Assembly: GCF_000488215.1 (NCBI RefSeq)
Contig: NZ_KI530712.1
Coordinates: 1,120,881-1,184,880, forward strand
Direction: 5' to 3'
Origin: Acinetobacter nectaris CIP 110549
GTDB taxonomy: Bacteria; Pseudomonadota; Gammaproteobacteria; Pseudomonadales; Moraxellaceae
Length of the DNA: 64,000 nt
The notes under the pieces were generated by a model. The model was not told the origin of the DNA. It saw only the letters and a list, made by a program, of their open reading frames with translations, and did not search any database. Shown in pieces: positions 9,205 to 17,797 of the stretch. The position numbers and the translations under genes are program-made. Numbering within the stretch: the stretch's first letter is position 1; each line of letters begins with the position of its first letter.

Positions 9205-9235
9205 AAAAAGTTCGATCACTCTAAAGTGATCGAAC
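9205..9235 (-). terminator. Intrinsic terminator after the mechanosensitive channel gene
   Basis: GTTCGATCACT (9210-9220) and AGTGATCGAAC (9225-9235) form a perfect 11-bp stem with a 4-base loop. Read on the minus strand it is followed by TTTTTAATT. The next gene (start 9185) begins only about 20 bp beyond, so the element may also attenuate that gene. Confidence 0.8.
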
Positions 9236-9262
9236 CCATGAAATATAACCCATTATGGTGTA

Positions 9263-10837
9263 TTAACCATTTGGATTTTCATTTGTTGAATTCGTTTCAT
9301 TCAACTTTGGCGCAGAGCTTACCTCAGTTTTATCTTCTGTTTCTTTCTTTGTACCTAAAGCACAACCTTCTGATTTTGCTTTATCCATAAGATCTGTAAG
9401 AAGACGTTCCGCAGGTTGACGACCACCTAAACCAAATGCAAGTGCAAAAGCAACAGCAACAGCACCTAGAGTTAAACCAAATGCAAGGTTTACAATTGAA
9501 TCTGCAATGCCCATTGCACGTAAGCCCATTGCAAGTACTAAGCCCATGATTAACACACGAACTAAGCAACCTAACCAACGAGAGCTTTTGTATTCGCCAC
9601 GTTGAACAATGTTCGCAACAACATTTGCAAGCCAGAAACCAATAACGAGAATAACTGCACCAAGTAAAATATTTGCACCGAACTCAATAAAAATTGAGAT
9701 AAGATGACTAACTTGGTCAAATCCTAGACGATTTGCCGCTTCAGAAACTGCAAATAACATTGTAAAGAATACAATTAAAGAACCTACAATGCCTGAAACT
9801 TTTGTTGTTCCCATGAAACGTTGAGCATCAACTTTTGCAGGAAGCTCATCTACACCAGTTCCAGAAAGTACATCTTTAACAAGGTTTGCAACAAAACGTG
9901 ATACTACATAAGCAATAATCAGAATTAGACCAGCTGCAATAATATTTGGAATTGCAGACATAATTTGATTTAACATTGCTGTTGCAGGATCAGAAATTGC
10001 CTGAATCCCTAATGCTTCGAATGCAACAATTAATGAAGTAATCATAATTAGAGCAGAAACAAAAGAACCTAGAACTTTTGCAATGCCTGTGTTTTTAAAC
10101 AAACCAAATTTTTCAACTTGTGCTTGTAAACCAAAGCTATTAATCAAACCTTCAATAATACCGCGTACAATTTTTGCTAGAATATAACCAACAAAAACAA
10201 TAACACCAGCAATAAAGATATGAGGAAGGAAGCCTACAGCTTCATTTACCATATTTTGAACAGGAACAAGTAGACCTGTTAAGCCTAAAATAGACAATAC
10301 AATTGGTAAAAATAGAAGTAAAATCAACCAGTAAATAATATCTGCAATATTTTCACTAATTGGTTGAACACCAACTTCTCCACTGAGTTTTTCATCAAGC
10401 TCAGTTTTTGCAAGTAAATTGCTTAGACCTGCTCTCGCTAAACGCGCAACAACCCAACCAATTACACCAATAACTGCTGCTGAAATTAGATTTGGAATGA
10501 AGACCAATACCTGCGTTACCATGGCACTAAATGGGCCACTTACGCTATTAATATTCAACACATTAAATGATGCAACGACAGCAATAATCAGGATAAACCA
10601 AAAAACAAATTTTGATATTAGACCCTCATAATCAGACTCAGGCGTTTGACCTGTAGCTGTAGATAAACGCTTATTTGTATCAATCGCATTAAGTGCTTTT
10701 TTAACACCCGCAGCAATTGCAAGCGCCAATACCCAACCGATAACAAAAATTATGATTGCGCCAAGTATTGGTTGGAATTGACTCCAATAATAATGGAAAT
10801 CAAGCCCCCCTTGCATACTTTTCAGATAGTCATCCAT
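9263..10837 (-). CDS. Multi-repeat mechanosensitive ion channel family protein (TM-helix repeats)
   Basis: 524 residues. Related hydrophobic units recur about every 90 residues, near 25-48, 112-135, 203-226, 297-318 and 388-411 (for example IPNLISAAVIGVIGWVVAR and IPNIIAAGLILIIAYVVSR). This is the conserved TM-helix repeat of CmpX-like MscS relatives. The last unit GAVAVAFALAFGLGGRQPAE (about 458-477) resembles the MscS pore-lining helix. A soluble MscS beta domain is missing; an acidic T/N/E-rich tail replaces it. It probably acts in the inner membrane in osmotic or envelope stress, an inference from the family. Confidence 0.85.
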   Translation of the reverse strand: MDDYLKSMQGGLDFHYYWSQFQPILGAIIIFVIGWVLALAIAAGVKKALNAIDTNKRLSTATGQTPESDYEGLISKFVFWFILIIAVVASFNVLNINSVSGPFSAMVTQVLVFIPNLISAAVIGVIGWVVARLARAGLSNLLAKTELDEKLSGEVGVQPISENIADIIYWLILLLFLPIVLSILGLTGLLVPVQNMVNEAVGFLPHIFIAGVIVFVGYILAKIVRGIIEGLINSFGLQAQVEKFGLFKNTGIAKVLGSFVSALIMITSLIVAFEALGIQAISDPATAMLNQIMSAIPNIIAAGLILIIAYVVSRFVANLVKDVLSGTGVDELPAKVDAQRFMGTTKVSGIVGSLIVFFTMLFAVSEAANRLGFDQVSHLISIFIEFGANILLGAVILVIGFWLANVVANIVQRGEYKSSRWLGCLVRVLIMGLVLAMGLRAMGIADSIVNLAFGLTLGAVAVAFALAFGLGGRQPAERLLTDLMDKAKSEGCALGTKKETEDKTEVSSAPKLNETNSTNENPNG

Positions 10838-11333
10838 ATTATTATAACCTCTTGTTTTTATTACACATTTATATAAGCATCTTTATATTAAAACAAAGTG
10901 CATTATTTCTTTAGCATTCATTCTTCGTATTAGCTTATAACTGTAACACTATAAAAACAATATCATTTATTAAAGAAACCGAGATACACATCACAATAAT
11001 ATCACTGTAAGCCTATTCGATTATCCTGTTTTTATATGTATTTTATGGCTATATCGTCAATAATTTATTAGAGATATAACCTACCCTAACCTCATGACTT
11101 CTTTATAAGTATACAGCTATCTACTCATAATCAAAAAGATGATAACAATAAGTATAAAAATAATTTAAAAAATTTAGTTCTATCCCAAATCCAAGTATGC
11201 TTAGTTTTTAAGCAAAATTTCAGTGCGTCACTTTTAATATTTATAATAGTCTGAAGTAGAATACGCTGAATATTACTATATTCTTTTTAAAATGAGTTAT
11301 AATTGCGCGCTCACTTTTATCTGACCCTTTTAT
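10838..11333. other. AT-rich divergent intergenic region
   Basis: This 496-bp gap separates the divergent channel gene and the 140-residue gene. It is very AT-rich. A perfect TATAAT at 11298-11303 lies 30 bp upstream of the start at 11334 but has no convincing -35. No RNA gene, repeat or convincing small reading frame was seen. Confidence 0.5.
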
Positions 11334-11756
11334 ATGCCATATAAGCTACAAGCTGTTTCTCTTGATTTAACAACTGACGTGACGCATGAGTGCTATCTTC
11401 ACTACACACGTGATCAGCATATGATTGGTGTGATGAAGTTTTATAAAGAGGGCTACCAGCTTAAATGGGAAGACTTAGAGTATATTAGACGTCGTACAGA
11501 AGAATTTTCCGTGATGCCATATCCCGATTGTATTGTTGCAATGATTGTCGATATTCGAGATGTTGCACCATTTATAGATCAGGATGTACCAATTATCCCA
11601 TGGCGACTTGTCGATGAAGAGTGCCCTATTCGCATCGTTGTTCCACAAGATCGACTTGAATTCTACAGTGGTTTTTTCGAACCGACTTGGCTCACCTCAA
11701 GTATAGATACCGCACTTTCAGAAATCCGTACATTTATGGATATGTTCGTTCATTAA
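11334..11756 (+). CDS. Conserved-looking protein of unknown function, 140 residues
   Basis: A soluble protein with no signal peptide or membrane segment. It is rich in acidic and aromatic residues, with a central VMPYPDCIVAMIVDIRDVAPF stretch alternating strand-like segments. A clean ATG lies 30 bp after a TATAAT. Codon use and composition look like the neighbouring genes, so it is probably a real native gene. I do not recognise a family and propose no function. It is a single gene between the divergent channel gene and the convergent fpr-linked gene. Confidence 0.65.
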   Translation: MPYKLQAVSLDLTTDVTHECYLHYTRDQHMIGVMKFYKEGYQLKWEDLEYIRRRTEEFSVMPYPDCIVAMIVDIRDVAPFIDQDVPIIPWRLVDEECPIRIVVPQDRLEFYSGFFEPTWLTSSIDTALSEIRTFMDMFVH

Positions 11757-11780
11757 CATAATTAGAGATTACATTTCTTA

Positions 11781-12170
11781 TTACTTATTGGGGTGATTAT
11801 TTTGATAGTGCTGAATGTAGTATTCAATATCCTTATCATCATACCCAAGTAACCGCCCTACTTCACGTTCCAAATTGGGACAAAATCCTTTTTGCTTAAT
11901 TTCGGCCAAAACCTCTACAAATCTCAGTACATTCTTAGACTCAGGTTGCTGTGAAATAATGTAATGAATCACCTGATACATTTTTCCATCTAAACCTTTT
12001 AAAAACAGATCATATTTAATCGTCTTACAGTGTAATCTACCACTTTTAAGATATGGCTTAAATGCATCTGGCACTTCACTATCTGTATAAAACAATGCCA
12101 ATTCTTTTTTATTCTGTAGCATTAATTCTAATTCTTTGCCTTCATGTGGTCCTAAAGATGGGTGTGCCAT
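11781..12170 (-). CDS. Small protein of unknown function downstream of fpr
   Basis: 129 residues, soluble, with no signal peptide. The N-terminal part contains LELMLQNKKELALFYTDSEVP and the C-terminal part EVGRLLGYDDKDIEYYIQHY, suggestive of a mixed alpha/beta fold ending in helices. Its ATG begins 6 bp after the fpr stop codon, so the two genes are almost certainly co-transcribed and perhaps translationally coupled. That context makes a redox or iron-sulphur related role conceivable, but nothing in the sequence shows one. The only cysteines are C48 and C97, not in a metal-binding pattern. Confidence 0.65.
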   Translation of the reverse strand: MAHPSLGPHEGKELELMLQNKKELALFYTDSEVPDAFKPYLKSGRLHCKTIKYDLFLKGLDGKMYQVIHYIISQQPESKNVLRFVEVLAEIKQKGFCPNLEREVGRLLGYDDKDIEYYIQHYQNNHPNK

Positions 12171-12176
12171 AATATT

Positions 12177-12938
12177 TTACCAATAGTTTTCAACAGCAAT
12201 ATTACCCACACCACGGCGGTTCATTGTTAAACCACGTGCTTTGAGTGCTTCTTTCGTGTCCTCTACCATTTGAGGGTTACCACACAGCATTATGTGACTT
12301 GATGATGAGTCAAAATTACGTCCTGCTACTTTTTCTAATTGACCATTTTCAATCAGAACAGGTAGTCGATGGTGCAACTCTGCCAACTCATCGCGCGTAA
12401 TAATTGGAATAAATTTAAAGCCCTGATGCCCTTCACCAAATGTTTCAGCCACTGCTTGAATTTTTTCTACATATGCCAACTCATCTTGTGTGCGCACGCT
12501 ATAAACGAGATAAATATTTGCATAACTCTGCCAAGTTTCAAATTCCTGTAGCATTGACAAAAATGGCGCAAGCCCTGTACCTGTACCTAAAAGCCATAAA
12601 TCCTGAGGTGCAGGCTCTTGATACCGTGCCAAAGTTAAAAAACCATATGGAATTTTTTCTAAATATAAATCATCACCCACTTGTAGGTCTTTCAACCGTG
12701 AAGTGAATGCACCATCAGGTACAACTATTGAAAAAAACTCCAAAGTTTCATCGTAAGGAGATGATACAATTGAATAAGCACGAACAACCAATTCACCATC
12801 GACTTGTATACCAATACGCGCAAACTGCCCTGCGGTAAACTTAAAATGTGCAGGTCGAGTCATGGTAAAACTAAATAAATTGGTTGCCCAACGATGTACA
12901 GATAGAACTTTTTCGACACTAAATTTTTCAGAAGTCAT
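12177..12938 (-). CDS. fpr: Ferredoxin/flavodoxin-NADP+ reductase (Fpr)
   Basis: 253 residues from the ATG at 12938, which matches the length of bacterial FprA-type reductases. An ATG at 12953, preceded by GGAG ten bases away, is an alternative start. The FAD-binding motif RAYSIVSSPYDE, the NADP-binding GTGTGLAPFLSML and the late LCGNPQMVEDT motif are visible. The enzyme passes electrons between NADPH and ferredoxin or flavodoxin in the cytosol, supporting iron-sulphur repair and oxidative stress defence. It is divergent from a LysR regulator whose start lies only 82 bp away, the same layout as finR-fprA in Pseudomonas. A palindrome directly upstream is a candidate operator. Confidence 0.9.
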   Translation of the reverse strand: MTSEKFSVEKVLSVHRWATNLFSFTMTRPAHFKFTAGQFARIGIQVDGELVVRAYSIVSSPYDETLEFFSIVVPDGAFTSRLKDLQVGDDLYLEKIPYGFLTLARYQEPAPQDLWLLGTGTGLAPFLSMLQEFETWQSYANIYLVYSVRTQDELAYVEKIQAVAETFGEGHQGFKFIPIITRDELAELHHRLPVLIENGQLEKVAGRNFDSSSSHIMLCGNPQMVEDTKEALKARGLTMNRRGVGNIAVENYW

Positions 12939-12939
12939 G

Positions 12940-12958
12940 TTTTCAAGGTGCATGAAAA
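12940..12958. promoter_or_regulatory. Candidate LysR-type operator between fpr and the LysR gene
   Basis: TTTTCA-N7-TGAAAA is a perfect 6-bp inverted repeat containing the T-N11-A pattern usual for LysR-type sites. It touches the fpr start codon at 12936-12938 and sits about 62 bp from the start of the divergent LysR gene. Confidence 0.45.
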
Positions 12959-13020
12959 TGTAGCTCCATGTTAGCATGACCACAGAAATTTTGATATTTT
13001 TACAATTAAGGCTTCAACCC

Positions 13021-13917
13021 ATGCGCATGACCTTACGCCAATTGGCTGTATTCGTAGCCGTAGCTCAAGAAGGAACGGTCACCAAAGCAAGTGATGCGGT
13101 GAAATTGACACAAAGTGCGGCAAGTATGGCATTAGCTGACCTAGAAGATGGTCTAGGTGCACCGCTATTTGATCGACTTGGAAAAAGACTACAACTCAAT
13201 GATTTAGGAAGATTTTTACTTCCTCAAGCCTTAGAAATTTTAGGCCGTTGTGAGTCTTTTGAACAAATTGCAAAAGGTGAATTACAAAGTATAGATCTTC
13301 GTTTAGGTGCAACACTCACCATTAGTGACTACCTCATGCCAGACTTAATGGCAGGTTTTTTAGGTCAGCACCCCCAAGCCCACTTACAACTTCAAGTGGG
13401 CAATACACGCCAAATGATTGAAGCGGTGAGTCAATTCCAACTCGATCTCGCACTTATTGAAGGTTCATGCCACCTTCCACAACTGCATACTATTCATTGG
13501 CGTGATGATGAGTTATCTGTTTGCTGCTCTCCTGACCATCCTCTTGCCCAGTTAGATCGACCGCTCACTATTAAAGATTTTGAAAACATTGAGTGGATCT
13601 TACGTGAAGAAGGTTCAGGTACACGCGATGTCTTTAATAATGCTATTTTAAAAGATTTGGACAGTGCCAACATTCGTTTAACGCTTGGACACAACGAAGC
13701 AATTCTAAAAATTATTGCAGGTGGCTTAGGTTTATCTTGTATTTCTAAACTTGCACTGAAACCTATGCTACAAACAGGACAACTGGTTGAATTAATCACC
13801 CCATTTTGGGAGCTCAAACGTCCACTCTATATGCTCATTCACCACCATAAATATCAAGGCCCGGGTTTAAAAGCATTTAAGAAGTTCTGTGAGGCACAAA
13901 GCGCATTGCAAATGTAA
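13021..13917 (+). CDS. LysR family transcriptional regulator, FinR-like
   Basis: 298 residues from the ATG at 13021 (AAGG nine bases upstream); the frame opens at 12976 but the extra residues do not fit the family. The N-terminal winged helix-turn-helix is MTLRQLAVFVAVAQEGTVT and LTQSAASMALADLE. The rest is a LysR effector-binding domain of two Rossmann-like lobes. It is divergent from fpr. In Pseudomonas putida the LysR protein FinR in the same position activates fprA under redox stress, so it probably regulates fpr (inference from context). The ligand is unknown. A terminator follows. Confidence 0.87.
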   Translation: MRMTLRQLAVFVAVAQEGTVTKASDAVKLTQSAASMALADLEDGLGAPLFDRLGKRLQLNDLGRFLLPQALEILGRCESFEQIAKGELQSIDLRLGATLTISDYLMPDLMAGFLGQHPQAHLQLQVGNTRQMIEAVSQFQLDLALIEGSCHLPQLHTIHWRDDELSVCCSPDHPLAQLDRPLTIKDFENIEWILREEGSGTRDVFNNAILKDLDSANIRLTLGHNEAILKIIAGGLGLSCISKLALKPMLQTGQLVELITPFWELKRPLYMLIHHHKYQGPGLKAFKKFCEAQSALQM

Positions 13918-13920
13918 ATA

Positions 13921-13948
13921 AAAAAGGCACATATTATGTGCCTTTTTT
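13921..13948. terminator. Bidirectional intrinsic terminator between the LysR gene and upp
   Basis: AAAAAGGCACAT (13921-13932) pairs with ATGTGCCTTTTT (13936-13947) around a 3-base loop, with T runs on both strands. The convergent genes end at 13917 and 13968. Confidence 0.85.
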
Positions 13949-13967
13949 ATTTGCTCAACACGTGTAC

Positions 13968-14603
13968 TTAGTCTTTTTGGACACTACCAAAAATTTTATC
14001 GCCTGCATCGCCAAGACCCGGAACAATATAACCTTGCTCATTTAAACCTTGATCTACAGAAGCCGTAAAAATACGTACATCTGGATGATGTGCTTCAACT
14101 TTTGCAATCCCTTCAGGTGCAGCAACTAATACCATCACACGAATATCTTTACAGCCACTTGCTTTTAATACATCAATGGCAGCAATCAGTGAGTTTCCTG
14201 TAGCTAGCATTGGATCAATAATCATAGCAATACGGTTAGCAACATCGGGTACGAGCTTTTTATAATAAGTACGTACTTCTAATGTTTCTTCATCACGCTC
14301 TAAACCAAGCACACTCACTTTTGCACTTGGAATAAGATTTAAAAAACCATCCAACATGCCTATACCTGCACGTAGAATAGGAACAACGGTAATTTTTTTG
14401 CCTGCAATGCGCTGTGTCGTTACTTTTCCTGCCCAACCATCAATTTCTTGATCAACCACAAGCAAGTCTTGCGTTGCTTCATATGTCAGTAACATCGTTA
14501 CTTCTTGTGAAAGCTCACGAAAGTTTTTTGTACTGATATTTGCACGGCGTAACAAGCCAATTTTATGTCGAATCAGTGGATGACGAATTTCTTGGATTGG
14601 CAC
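13968..14603 (-). CDS. upp: Uracil phosphoribosyltransferase
   Basis: 211 residues using the GTG at 14603, which gives [20 protein letters not shown], the usual N-terminus of the family; another GTG nine bases upstream is possible. The enzyme makes UMP from uracil and PRPP in pyrimidine salvage. The PRPP-binding loop [17 protein letters not shown] (about residues 128-144) and the uracil-contacting C-terminus [16 protein letters not shown] are clear. AGGG lies eight bases before the GTG. It stands alone between two terminators. Confidence 0.95.
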   Translation of the reverse strand: MPIQEIRHPLIRHKIGLLRRANISTKNFRELSQEVTMLLTYEATQDLLVVDQEIDGWAGKVTTQRIAGKKITVVPILRAGIGMLDGFLNLIPSAKVSVLGLERDEETLEVRTYYKKLVPDVANRIAMIIDPMLATGNSLIAAIDVLKASGCKDIRVMVLVAAPEGIAKVEAHHPDVRIFTASVDQGLNEQGYIVPGLGDAGDKIFGSVQKD

Positions 14604-14663
14604 GAGGAACACCCTAAAAAATAGCTCAAATTAGACATAGTATAACGAGTTTTTATTAGAAAT

Positions 14664-14691
14664 AAAAAAGCCCTCATCACTGAGAGCTTTT
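14664..14691 (-). terminator. Intrinsic terminator of the nuo operon
   Basis: AAAAGCCCTCA (14666-14676) pairs with TGAGAGCTTTT (14681-14691) with one mismatch and a 4-base loop. On the minus strand it is followed by a T run. It lies 20 bp after the nuoN stop codon. Confidence 0.7.
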
Positions 14692-14710
14692 AAATGATTA
14701 AATAATCGTA

Positions 14711-16195
14711 TTAATGATTAAATAATACAGTTTGAATAGGTGCTAAAACTTGAGATGCAGTTGAAATTTTAAGAACTGGGTCTGGATATACACCAATGAG
14801 CAATACCAAGACTGCGCAAAGTAATACCATAACTCCCCCTGCCTTTTGCCCCCAATGATGAGCCGCATCAATTTTTACATGTTTCGGTGGTGTCATATAC
14901 ATAACGACGGTTACACGTAAATAATAATATAACCCGATACCACTACCTACAATAATCATGGCTGCTAAGAACCAGTGCCCTGCATCTACAGTTGCTTTAA
15001 TAAGCATAAACTTACCAATAAAGCCTGCAGTTAACGGAATACCCGCCAAAGACAACATCATCACTGTAAGTGTTGCTGTTAAAACTGGACGGCGCCAAAA
15101 CAAACCTGTATATGCAGATAGCCCTTCCGCTTCACCCGTTTCTTTATATGGACTAGACATAAGTGTGACCACACCAAAAGCACCAATGGTCGTCAGTACA
15201 TAAGTAATCATGTACATATTTAAGCTGTCTAAACTAAAGTAATTCTTGCTGACAAATGCCACCAATAAATAACCAAAGTGAGCAATCGATGAATATGCCA
15301 AAATTCGCTTTAAATTGGACTGACGTACTGCAAGTAAGTTCCCCGCTAAAATCGAAAGTACGGCAATAATAGATAGAATAAAGGTAATTGATGCAATCAT
15401 TGCACCCGATGCAAGTAAATACCTCACCAATAAACCAATTGTGCCTACTTTCGCTGCTGTTGCTAGGAATGTAGCAAGCGGTGCAGGCGCACCTTGATAC
15501 ACGTCAGGTGTCCATTTATGAAATGGTGCTAAAGACAACTTAAATGAAACTGCAAAAATAATCAGACCCACACCAAGAATGACCATTGGATTGCCTGTTT
15601 GAATTAAATGCAATAACTGCTGAAAGCCATTATAGAAAGATAATGTTCCTGTATAGGCATAAATATATGCGATACCCATCAGTAACATTGCAGATGCAGT
15701 CGCAGATAAAATTAAATACTTAATTCCAGATTCAAGCGATTTTTCACGCTCATGTGTATATGCGACCAACCCATAAATAGGTACAGACATCAGCTCTAAA
15801 CTAATAAAGAATGATGCATAATGACTGCTTGCAACCATGAGCATTGCACCAACTACAGACAGCAACATGAGCATATAAAGCTCTTCTTTATTGTTGTTAT
15901 AACCTTCAATATATGCATGAGATAACGTACAACATGCCAATGCTGCAATTAGAATAAGTAATTGATACAGCATCGTAAATGGGTCGACAACAAACATACC
16001 CATAATGTCTGCTGGTTTAAAACCACCACCAAACATGGTCATTAAAATAGAGAGTCCAGCCAAGTTCAAACCAATGACCGATACTGTTGCAATTAAATGA
16101 TGATTACGTTTAATGGCCGTAATAACCATGACAATCACAGAAGTTATTGCAACAATAAGTACAGGTGCAAGTGGCATAAATGCAGAGTAATTCAT
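14711..16195 (-). CDS. nuoN: NADH-quinone oxidoreductase subunit N
   Basis: 494 residues, one of three antiporter-like proton-pumping subunits of complex I in the inner membrane. About 14 hydrophobic helices are visible. Conserved features include FFISLELMSVPIYGLVAY with its glutamate on helix 5, KLSLAPFHKWTPDVYQGAP (lysine-containing helix 7 and 8 region) and LKRILAYSSIAHFGYLLV. It is the last gene of the nuo operon; its ATG overlaps the nuoM stop as TAATG, pointing to coupled translation. A terminator follows. Confidence 0.96.
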   Translation of the reverse strand: MNYSAFMPLAPVLIVAITSVIVMVITAIKRNHHLIATVSVIGLNLAGLSILMTMFGGGFKPADIMGMFVVDPFTMLYQLLILIAALACCTLSHAYIEGYNNNKEELYMLMLLSVVGAMLMVASSHYASFFISLELMSVPIYGLVAYTHEREKSLESGIKYLILSATASAMLLMGIAYIYAYTGTLSFYNGFQQLLHLIQTGNPMVILGVGLIIFAVSFKLSLAPFHKWTPDVYQGAPAPLATFLATAAKVGTIGLLVRYLLASGAMIASITFILSIIAVLSILAGNLLAVRQSNLKRILAYSSIAHFGYLLVAFVSKNYFSLDSLNMYMITYVLTTIGAFGVVTLMSSPYKETGEAEGLSAYTGLFWRRPVLTATLTVMMLSLAGIPLTAGFIGKFMLIKATVDAGHWFLAAMIIVGSGIGLYYYLRVTVVMYMTPPKHVKIDAAHHWGQKAGGVMVLLCAVLVLLIGVYPDPVLKISTASQVLAPIQTVLFNH

Positions 16196-17796
16196 TATTG
16201 GACCTCCACATGGTCAAGTTGGGTCGCTGCTTGTTGCATGACTTCAACACTGTTGTGCACAGGAATATAACTGTTGGCCAACCAATGCATCGTAGAGTTT
16301 GAAATATCTAGGAATGTTTGTGGAAATAATCCCAACCATACCAATCCAACCACACAGATCATGAGTAAGCTAATCTCACGTACACTTAAATCTTTCAGTG
16401 GATGAGGATAATGCTCTTGCTGTGCCTCATTCGGTTTACCAAATAAAGTTTTATGAATGAGAATCAGACCATATAAGCCCGCAAAAACAAGACTAGCGGC
16501 TGCAATAATTGTGAACTTTGGAAACTTTGCATAAGAACCCATAAGAATAAGGAACTCACCAATAAAGTTACCTAATCCCGGAATACCTACCAATGCGGCT
16601 ACAAAGAACATGAGGAAAAATGGTAAATAACGGAATTGACCGCGCATACCACCCATCAAGCGTAAATCACGCGTGTGTAGACGCTCGTAAATTTGACCAC
16701 ACATAATAAATAGTGCCGCAGATGATAGACCATGTGCCAACATCATGATCATAAGACCTTGATAACTTAAAACACTTCCTGCGTAGACTGCAAGAATCAC
16801 AAAGCCCATATGTGAGATTGAGGTATATGCCAATAAACGTTTCATATCGGTTTGTTGGTAAGCACACCATGCACCGTAAAAAATACCAATTAAACCAAAT
16901 ACAATTGCTGTATCGGCAAATTGTGCCGACGCTGTTGGAAAAAATGGAATAACGAAGCGTAAAAGACCATACGCTGCGGTTTTAATTAGAATACCTGCCA
17001 AGTCCACTGAACCTGCTGTTGGTGCTTGAGCATGAGCATCGGGCAACCAACCATGTAGAGGAAATACTGGCAACTTCACCGCAAAACCAATAAACAGACA
17101 TAACATAAAACCAAAAGCGAACTCTGGTGGTAAGTTATGTGCAACTTGCATGAGGAAACTGTAGTCGAAGCTCACCACACCATTGGTTAATATATAGCCC
17201 CAAACAACAAGCCCTAAAATCCCAATGAGCATAATGAGTCCGCAGACTTGGGTATAAATAAAGAACTTGGTGGCAGCATATACTCGCGATTTTCCTTGCT
17301 CGCCTTTATGTCCCCACAATGCGATAAGGAAATAAATTGGAACAAGCATCATTTCCCAAAAGAAGAAAAATAAGAATAGGTCGATGGCAAGAAATACACC
17401 AATCACCCCACCTAAACTCCATAAAAGGTTTAAGTGAAAGAAGCCCACATTCTTTTGAATTTCTCCCCAAGAACATCCGACAGCCAAAATACCTAACAGT
17501 GCAGTCAATCCAACCATCATTAAAGATAAGCCATCGACAGCCAAGTGAATACTAATACCTAGACTGGTAATCCATGGCACATGAAATTCAGATGCAAATA
17601 CAGGTTGTGCTGAACCCAGTTGAAAATGGTAGTTGCCTTGACTCCATAACACGAGCGTTAGTACAAAAGTGAGCACCATACCAATCATGGCAATCCAACG
17701 TGGTAAATGCTGATCGACTTTATCGACACACCAACACAGAAAACCTGCAACAAAAGGTACAAGAATCAGTGCGGGTAAAATTAAATTGTTTTCCAT
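16195..17796 (-). CDS. nuoM: NADH-quinone oxidoreductase subunit M
   Basis: 533 residues from the ATG at 17796, one base after the nuoL stop and behind GGGGA; the frame opens 15 bases earlier but that start is less likely. It is an antiporter-like proton-channel subunit. LFFFFFWEMMLVPIYFLIALWG carries the helix 5 glutamate, VKLPVFPLHGWLPDAHAQAP is the helix 7-8 region, and MKRLLAYTSISHMGFVILAV is also conserved. It sits between nuoL and nuoN in the standard order. Confidence 0.96.
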   Translation of the reverse strand: MENNLILPALILVPFVAGFLCWCVDKVDQHLPRWIAMIGMVLTFVLTLVLWSQGNYHFQLGSAQPVFASEFHVPWITSLGISIHLAVDGLSLMMVGLTALLGILAVGCSWGEIQKNVGFFHLNLLWSLGGVIGVFLAIDLFLFFFFWEMMLVPIYFLIALWGHKGEQGKSRVYAATKFFIYTQVCGLIMLIGILGLVVWGYILTNGVVSFDYSFLMQVAHNLPPEFAFGFMLCLFIGFAVKLPVFPLHGWLPDAHAQAPTAGSVDLAGILIKTAAYGLLRFVIPFFPTASAQFADTAIVFGLIGIFYGAWCAYQQTDMKRLLAYTSISHMGFVILAVYAGSVLSYQGLMIMMLAHGLSSAALFIMCGQIYERLHTRDLRLMGGMRGQFRYLPFFLMFFVAALVGIPGLGNFIGEFLILMGSYAKFPKFTIIAAASLVFAGLYGLILIHKTLFGKPNEAQQEHYPHPLKDLSVREISLLMICVVGLVWLGLFPQTFLDISNSTMHWLANSYIPVHNSVEVMQQAATQLDHVEVQ

Positions 17797-17797
17797 T

